Notes under the pieces: generated by a model
Databases searched by the model: none
What the model saw: the letters and a program-made list of their open reading frames with translations, nothing else
What the model was told of the DNA's origin: nothing
Made by a program: the position numbers and the translations under genes
Shown here: one piece after another, positions 13,279-17,365 of the stretch
Layout of the letters: each line of letters starts with the position of its first letter
How positions within the stretch are numbered: position 1 is the stretch's first letter
Assembly (NCBI GenBank): GCA_964600665.1
Contig: CAZRKC010000041.1
Coordinates: 1-17,365, forward strand
Length of the DNA stretch: 17,365 nt
Reading direction: 5' to 3'
Source: CAZRKC01 sp964600665
GTDB taxonomy: Bacteria; Bacillota; SLNR01

Positions 13279-15726
13279 ATGAAAAAGTACAAAGTAGCAG
13301 TTTCAATTATTTTGATCGGTCTCATGATAGTTGCGGGGTTGCCGGTCGTAGCCAGCACTTCGCCTAGCAACGACCATTTCGCTGATGCGTATGTCATCTT
13401 TGGAGCAAGTGGCACCACAACCGGCCATAATGAAGGGGCAACGGCCGAGACTGGGGAACCAGCTCAAGATGGTGCAAACTCGGTATGGTGGTCGTGGACG
13501 GCACCTTTGAGTGGCGGTTATGCCTTCGACACCTTCGGCAGCGATTTTGATACGGTTCTTCAAATCTATACGGGAACCAGTGTATCCGGCTTGACAGAGA
13601 TTACATCGAATAATGATTCCGGAAATGTGGGGCAAAGTGGTGTGTTTTTTGACGCAGTTGCGGGTGAAACCTACATGATCTGCGTTCGCGGCTACAATGA
13701 TTGGTGCTTTGGTAACATAACCCTCAATTGGCTAAGGTGGAACGACAACTTTGCAGATGCCTTGCCAATCAGCGGAACGAGTGGCGCCACCAGCGGTCAC
13801 AATGTGGAGGCCACTTCCGAAGTAGGGGACTCAATAACTAACTACGCAGCAGGGGCTACAGTCTGGTGGGCGTGGACGGCACCTCAAACCGGATACGCCA
13901 CATTCGGTGCGGTTAGCAGTTTGGCGGATTTAATCATAGGTATTTGCACCGGACCAGAGCTCGGTTCTTTATCACTAATTGCTTTCAATGATGATATTTC
14001 AGACGACTTGGAAAGCCGAACAACATTCCTTGCAACGGAGGGGACAACCTACTATATCCTCATCGACTCATACGGCTCGTATGGTGGTCCCATTGCTTTG
14101 AACTGGTTGTACGAAGAGGCTTCGAATATTCCGGTCAATGACGATTTTAGCGATGCGTACGTTATCACAGGTGAAATGGGTACAACTTCATCCAACAACG
14201 AGTTTGCTACCCGAGAAGCTGGCGAGCCTGCGAACCAGTATTTAGGTTTCTCATCTGTCTGGTGGTCATGGACTGCACCTTTAGATGGGGACTATTACTG
14301 GGATACCGAAGGCAGTATGGCAATGGGTGAAGATTATAAAAATGATTACTTTGGCATTTCAATCTATACCGGGGATGCAGTTGATCAACTCACGCGTGTA
14401 GCTCAGGGTGGTAGTGGAGAGGCTGTGACGCTCACCGCTGTGGCGGGTACGACATACCATATTGCTATTGATAGCGAGTATTCCAGCTTCTGGAGTATGG
14501 GTGATATCGTCCTCAATTGGGGGATGTCCGCGTCTCCCAGTTTTACCAGTGCAGATCATGCCTCTTTCGCAGTTGGTATCACTGGAACTTTTGAAGTGAC
14601 CGTTGAGGGATATCCAGTGCCTTATGTCTGGAAATATGGCGGGATTTTACCGTCAGGAATGTTTTTCACAGAAAAATCTGGCTGTGCCACAATCAACGGT
14701 ACACCTCTACCTGGTTCGGCTGGTATTTATATTCTCTCTCTTGAGGCTTGGAATACTTTCGGGAGAGCGTATCAAACATTTACCTTAACAGTCACCGAAG
14801 CACCAACCATCACCAGCGGCAATAGCGCTACTTTTAATACCGGATCGAATGGATCGTTTAAAGTAACGACTACCGGGTTCCCCACCCCAACAGTAAGTCT
14901 GTCGTCGGGATCTCTTCCCGCGGGTGTAATCTTTAACGAAACGACCGCAACATTCAGTGGTGCACCGGAATCTGGCACGGCCGGTACCTACGAGTTGACT
15001 TTAACTGCAGACAATGGCATTGAGCCAGCAGCAATTCAGAATTTCACGCTGACAGTGCTCAACCAGCATGCGCCCCTGATTTCCCTTGATCCGCAAAATG
15101 CAGTGGTCGTCCAGGGAGAACCAGCCACCTTTACGGTGGAATACAGCGCCAATCCAGCAGCATATATCCAATGGCAATACAGCACTGACGGAGTGCGATG
15201 GAGAAATATCACCGGAGCCAACTCCGACACATACACAACGCCAGCTACAAAGAAGAGCATGAATGGCTATCTCTATCGTGTCGTCCTTTCCAATACCTTC
15301 GGACCGACAACATCTGAAGCGGCCAAGTTAACTGTAATGCCAAGTTCGTTTACAACGGTAGACCTGCAGATCAGTCATGAATATGGCGTCTATGATCCAG
15401 AAACAAACGTTATTGCATGGGTCATTCATGTGACCAATCAAAGTTCGGAACCAGCAAAAGATGTGGTGGTTACGGACAGCTTAGCCCGGGGAACGAAATA
15501 TGTTAGCATTGACGGAGATATCATTCCAAGTGCAACGGTCAATGTGCGTGGCAGTAAGGTGAATGTTAATCTCGGCGAGATGGCTGCAAACAGTTCGGTC
15601 GTATTTACAATTTATGCAGGCGTGGCGCGGGCTACTTCACCGGTGGAAAATACAGTGGAGGTTAAGACAACCAGTTTTGATATAAACATGGAAAACAATA
15701 TTAGCCAAGCAGTGTGCACATTTTAA
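13279..15726 (+). CDS. Large secreted mosaic protein: PPC-like x3, putative-Ig x2, Ig-like, DUF11-like
   Basis: ATG 13279 has AGGGAGAG (13264-13271) upstream; the in-frame TTG 13273 is too close to it. The product is 815 residues. A signal peptide spans about residues 1-26 (hydrophobic ILIGLMIVAGLPVVAS). Three tandem beta-sandwich repeats of about 120 residues (31-151, 155-276, 286-414) share ND-FADA, VWWSWTAP or VWWAWTAP, an IYTG-like strand and a closing LNW; they resemble bacterial pre-peptidase C-terminal (PPC) domains. Two putative-Ig (He_PIG-like) domains follow (about 418-508 and 508-598, with LPSGM or LPAGV and a GTP- or GAP-type turn), then an Ig-like domain (about 600-690, QWQYSTDGVRWRNITGA). 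The C-terminal DUF11-like domain is about 697-815 (HVTNQSSEPAKDVVVTDSL to NTVEV). There is no catalytic domain, LPXTG motif, dockerin or C-terminal membrane anchor, so it is probably a released or loosely bound adhesin or matrix protein. It looks more GC-rich than the dockerin gene. Confidence 0.88.
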   Translation: MKKYKVAVSIILIGLMIVAGLPVVASTSPSNDHFADAYVIFGASGTTTGHNEGATAETGEPAQDGANSVWWSWTAPLSGGYAFDTFGSDFDTVLQIYTGTSVSGLTEITSNNDSGNVGQSGVFFDAVAGETYMICVRGYNDWCFGNITLNWLRWNDNFADALPISGTSGATSGHNVEATSEVGDSITNYAAGATVWWAWTAPQTGYATFGAVSSLADLIIGICTGPELGSLSLIAFNDDISDDLESRTTFLATEGTTYYILIDSYGSYGGPIALNWLYEEASNIPVNDDFSDAYVITGEMGTTSSNNEFATREAGEPANQYLGFSSVWWSWTAPLDGDYYWDTEGSMAMGEDYKNDYFGISIYTGDAVDQLTRVAQGGSGEAVTLTAVAGTTYHIAIDSEYSSFWSMGDIVLNWGMSASPSFTSADHASFAVGITGTFEVTVEGYPVPYVWKYGGILPSGMFFTEKSGCATINGTPLPGSAGIYILSLEAWNTFGRAYQTFTLTVTEAPTITSGNSATFNTGSNGSFKVTTTGFPTPTVSLSSGSLPAGVIFNETTATFSGAPESGTAGTYELTLTADNGIEPAAIQNFTLTVLNQHAPLISLDPQNAVVVQGEPATFTVEYSANPAAYIQWQYSTDGVRWRNITGANSDTYTTPATKKSMNGYLYRVVLSNTFGPTTSEAAKLTVMPSSFTTVDLQISHEYGVYDPETNVIAWVIHVTNQSSEPAKDVVVTDSLARGTKYVSIDGDIIPSATVNVRGSKVNVNLGEMAANSSVVFTIYAGVARATSPVENTVEVKTTSFDINMENNISQAVCTF

Positions 15727-15749
15727 TCGTGTCTAGTTAAGATATGGAA

Positions 15750-15787
15750 TCAGGCTGAGCCGCCGGGTAGCCGGCAGCTCAGCCTGA
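15750..15787. terminator. Strong hairpin between convergent genes
   Basis: TCAGGCTGAGC (15750-15760) pairs with GCTCAGCCTGA (15777-15787), then after one C-A mismatch GCCGG (15762-15766) pairs with CCGGC (15771-15775) around GTAG. It follows the secreted-protein stop by 24 bases and faces the end of the DUF819 gene at 15841. No T tract lies on either side, so it may be a bidirectional transcript end or a 3' stabilising hairpin. Confidence 0.7.
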
Positions 15788-15840
15788 ATGTCCATGGGAA
15801 ACCCGTACGGATGAGGATTTGTATTTATTCTGATGCAATA

Positions 15841-16980
15841 TTAAGGAGCCAAAAGATAAGCCAGAAAAAAACCAAGATAATTGCCTAAAGCAATGCCCAA
15901 CAAGCTGATAGTGATACCGGTTACGATTAACTCTTTATTCTTTATCGAGGTTGCAACAGGGGGAATGAATGGCGGACCGAAAATGCCGGCGGTAGATACG
16001 ATGATCGTCGTGTCCACATCGATCCTGAAGAGGTAAGATAGGAAAAAATGGAGCAGTACGGTACCGGTTAGCACAAAGGCAACATAATAGAAGATGTAGT
16101 AATTTGAGATAGCCATATAATGAAAATTAATGGTGGTGCCAATGGCAAGAGAGAAAACTAGAAGCAGGTATTCTCCAGCTTCAAAGGTTCCCTCAATCTC
16201 GCGGACTGACTTGATAAACGACCCGGCAATCCCCAAAGTGGTTATGATCAAGATGATGAAATCCAATTCAAACTGCCCAATAACGAGTAAAGAGATTAAA
16301 TAACTGACACCTACAATCAGAGTCGAAAGTCCAGCGGCAAGTATGAGTTTTTTAATAGTAGTCTTTTGTTCCGTGATCAGAGGCTCAGCAGGAGAAATGT
16401 GGTTGAAATTATTCGGCGTGCTCGATTGGTTTTGGGATTGAAAAGGGGGTAAAAATGAGGCGAGGATGGGTTTTGCCAGCAGGATTAGAAATAAAATGTA
16501 CAGGCTGCCCATTAGTACATCCGCTGTGTTCACTAGAATGATGGTTTGTTCGGTGACATTGAGCCCCATTCCAACTGCCATCAGGTTGGGAGTTCCTCCT
16601 GTGTAAACTCCTACCAACATTCCAGCCACTTGCCAATACTCATGAACCCTCGAGGCGAAGACATAAGAACCAATGGATGAACTGAGAAGGACACTGATAA
16701 CGATTAATCCAAAAGATAGTAAGGTCCGTTTCGCCAATCGTAGGCAATTCATAAAGTCTGAAGAAAACAGAATCAGTGGTATCGCCAAAGGGACTGCAAT
16801 TTTGGCAATGAGCATGGATATTGAAGGATTCAATGGGATTGATGGTATATTCGCAAGGGTTACGCCTGCAAGATAACAAAGAAGAATCGGACTCATGATC
16901 GCAGCACGCTGTTTTTTTTGGACGAATTTGATTAACAGGAATGGAAAGAATAAGATAAAGACCCATTGAATAATCGGCAA
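15841..16980 (-). CDS. DUF819 family integral membrane protein
   Basis: The product is 379 residues on the minus strand. The start is TTG with its first base at 16980; AAGGAG (complement of 16991-16996) lies 10 bases upstream. About ten membrane segments are visible with a polar loop at about 180-210 (QSQNQSSTPNNF and on). The family pattern is clear: AGMLVGVYTGGTPNLMAVG near 119-137 and STAGIFGPPFIPPVA at 329-343, two glycine/proline-rich elements placed as in an inverted-repeat transporter fold. DUF819 (YjcL-like) proteins are putative transporters whose substrate is not settled. It is divergent from nothing in view and convergent with the secreted-protein gene, so its neighbours give no functional hint. 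Confidence 0.9.
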   Translation of the reverse strand: MPIIQWVFILFFPFLLIKFVQKKQRAAIMSPILLCYLAGVTLANIPSIPLNPSISMLIAKIAVPLAIPLILFSSDFMNCLRLAKRTLLSFGLIVISVLLSSSIGSYVFASRVHEYWQVAGMLVGVYTGGTPNLMAVGMGLNVTEQTIILVNTADVLMGSLYILFLILLAKPILASFLPPFQSQNQSSTPNNFNHISPAEPLITEQKTTIKKLILAAGLSTLIVGVSYLISLLVIGQFELDFIILIITTLGIAGSFIKSVREIEGTFEAGEYLLLVFSLAIGTTINFHYMAISNYYIFYYVAFVLTGTVLLHFFLSYLFRIDVDTTIIVSTAGIFGPPFIPPVATSIKNKELIVTGITISLLGIALGNYLGFFLAYLLAP

Positions 16981-17365
16981 GTAAACTCAACTCCTTAGAT
17001 GGCCTTCAAGCGTAAAGTGCTTTTTGCGACTAGAATAATGGTTGAATATGAGATCCAAGTGTCCGATGTGAAAGGAAACTCACCAACCGCTGATTATCAA
17101 GCGTGCCTAGGTTTCACTTTCCTATGTTCAACCTCTAATAACTAATTCCTCTGTATAAAAGGTTATTATTGCCTCTCGAATATGCTGATCTTGTGCTTGT
17201 GATATGAGAATGTATTGAAGATTTCAAAGGAAAATATTTTCGGGAATGGCCTAACAATTTCAAGAGAAGATTAGGAGGATTTTTTCTGGTTTGATCTTGT
17301 GAAATGACTTGGGTAGTGTACACTTAAGTTCGCAAAAGTGAAAAAGGAAAAACCATCGGGCACTC
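16981..17365. other. Region upstream of DUF819 gene, no supported gene
   Basis: It should hold the promoter of the minus-strand DUF819 gene, but I see no convincing -35/-10 pair. A 10-base palindrome, AGTGTACACT, lies at 17315-17324. AGGAGG at 17273-17278 on the plus strand is not followed by an open frame. Confidence 0.4.

Overview
The window looks like a chromosomal stretch from a Gram-positive, low-to-moderate-GC bacterium, most likely a member of the Bacillota of clostridial type. The reasons are strong AGGAGG-type ribosome binding sites, frequent TTG and GTG starts, a type I dockerin, a LexA/DinR-type operator of the Gram-positive kind, and firmicute-type intrinsic terminators. This is inferred from style, not from a marker gene. 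I see no rRNA, tRNA, CRISPR array, transposase or phage gene.

Layout. (1) 1-2322: a secreted three-repeat protein ending in a dockerin. It has a plausible promoter overlapped by a LexA-like box and a terminator behind it. (2) 2377-6648: two direct copies of about 560 bp (2377-2937 and 6090-6648), each holding a hairpin-rich leader and the 5' end of an M20 amidohydrolase gene. The second copy continues into an intact gene (6448-7608). The first is frameshifted, cut after about 200 bases, and joined to the wreck of another gene. (3) Between the copies lies a cyclic-di-GMP locus: a decayed HD-GYP gene (about 3038-3337, two nonsense codons and two frameshifts), then a tight three-gene operon. The operon encodes a cobalamin-binding sensor carrying the W-x9-E-H motif of CarH-type B12 photoreceptors (3409-4473), a GGDEF diguanylate cyclase overlapping it by four bases (4470-5474), and a five-helix membrane protein five bases further on (5480-5998). 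(4) 7805-11971: a nitrilase-superfamily hydrolase, a small orphan protein, and a MalT-like LuxR regulator. (5) 11972-13059: a gene-poor stretch with one terminator and a DUF2442 protein. (6) 13279-16980: a large secreted mosaic protein (three PPC-like domains, two putative-Ig domains, an Ig-like domain, a DUF11-like domain), convergent across a strong hairpin with a DUF819 membrane protein on the minus strand.

How it may work together. The clearest functional unit is the B12-sensor/diguanylate-cyclase/membrane-protein operon. By family knowledge it would couple cobalamin state, and perhaps light, to c-di-GMP synthesis. The dead HD-GYP phosphodiesterase just upstream suggests the locus once held both the making and the breaking enzyme. 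Two large secreted proteins flank the region, and surface or extracellular-matrix proteins are typical c-di-GMP outputs, but nothing in the sequence ties them directly to the operon. The direct repeats around the c-di-GMP locus suggest it was inserted, or that the M20 locus was duplicated around it. Recombination between them would remove about 3.7 kb and leave one complete M20 gene.
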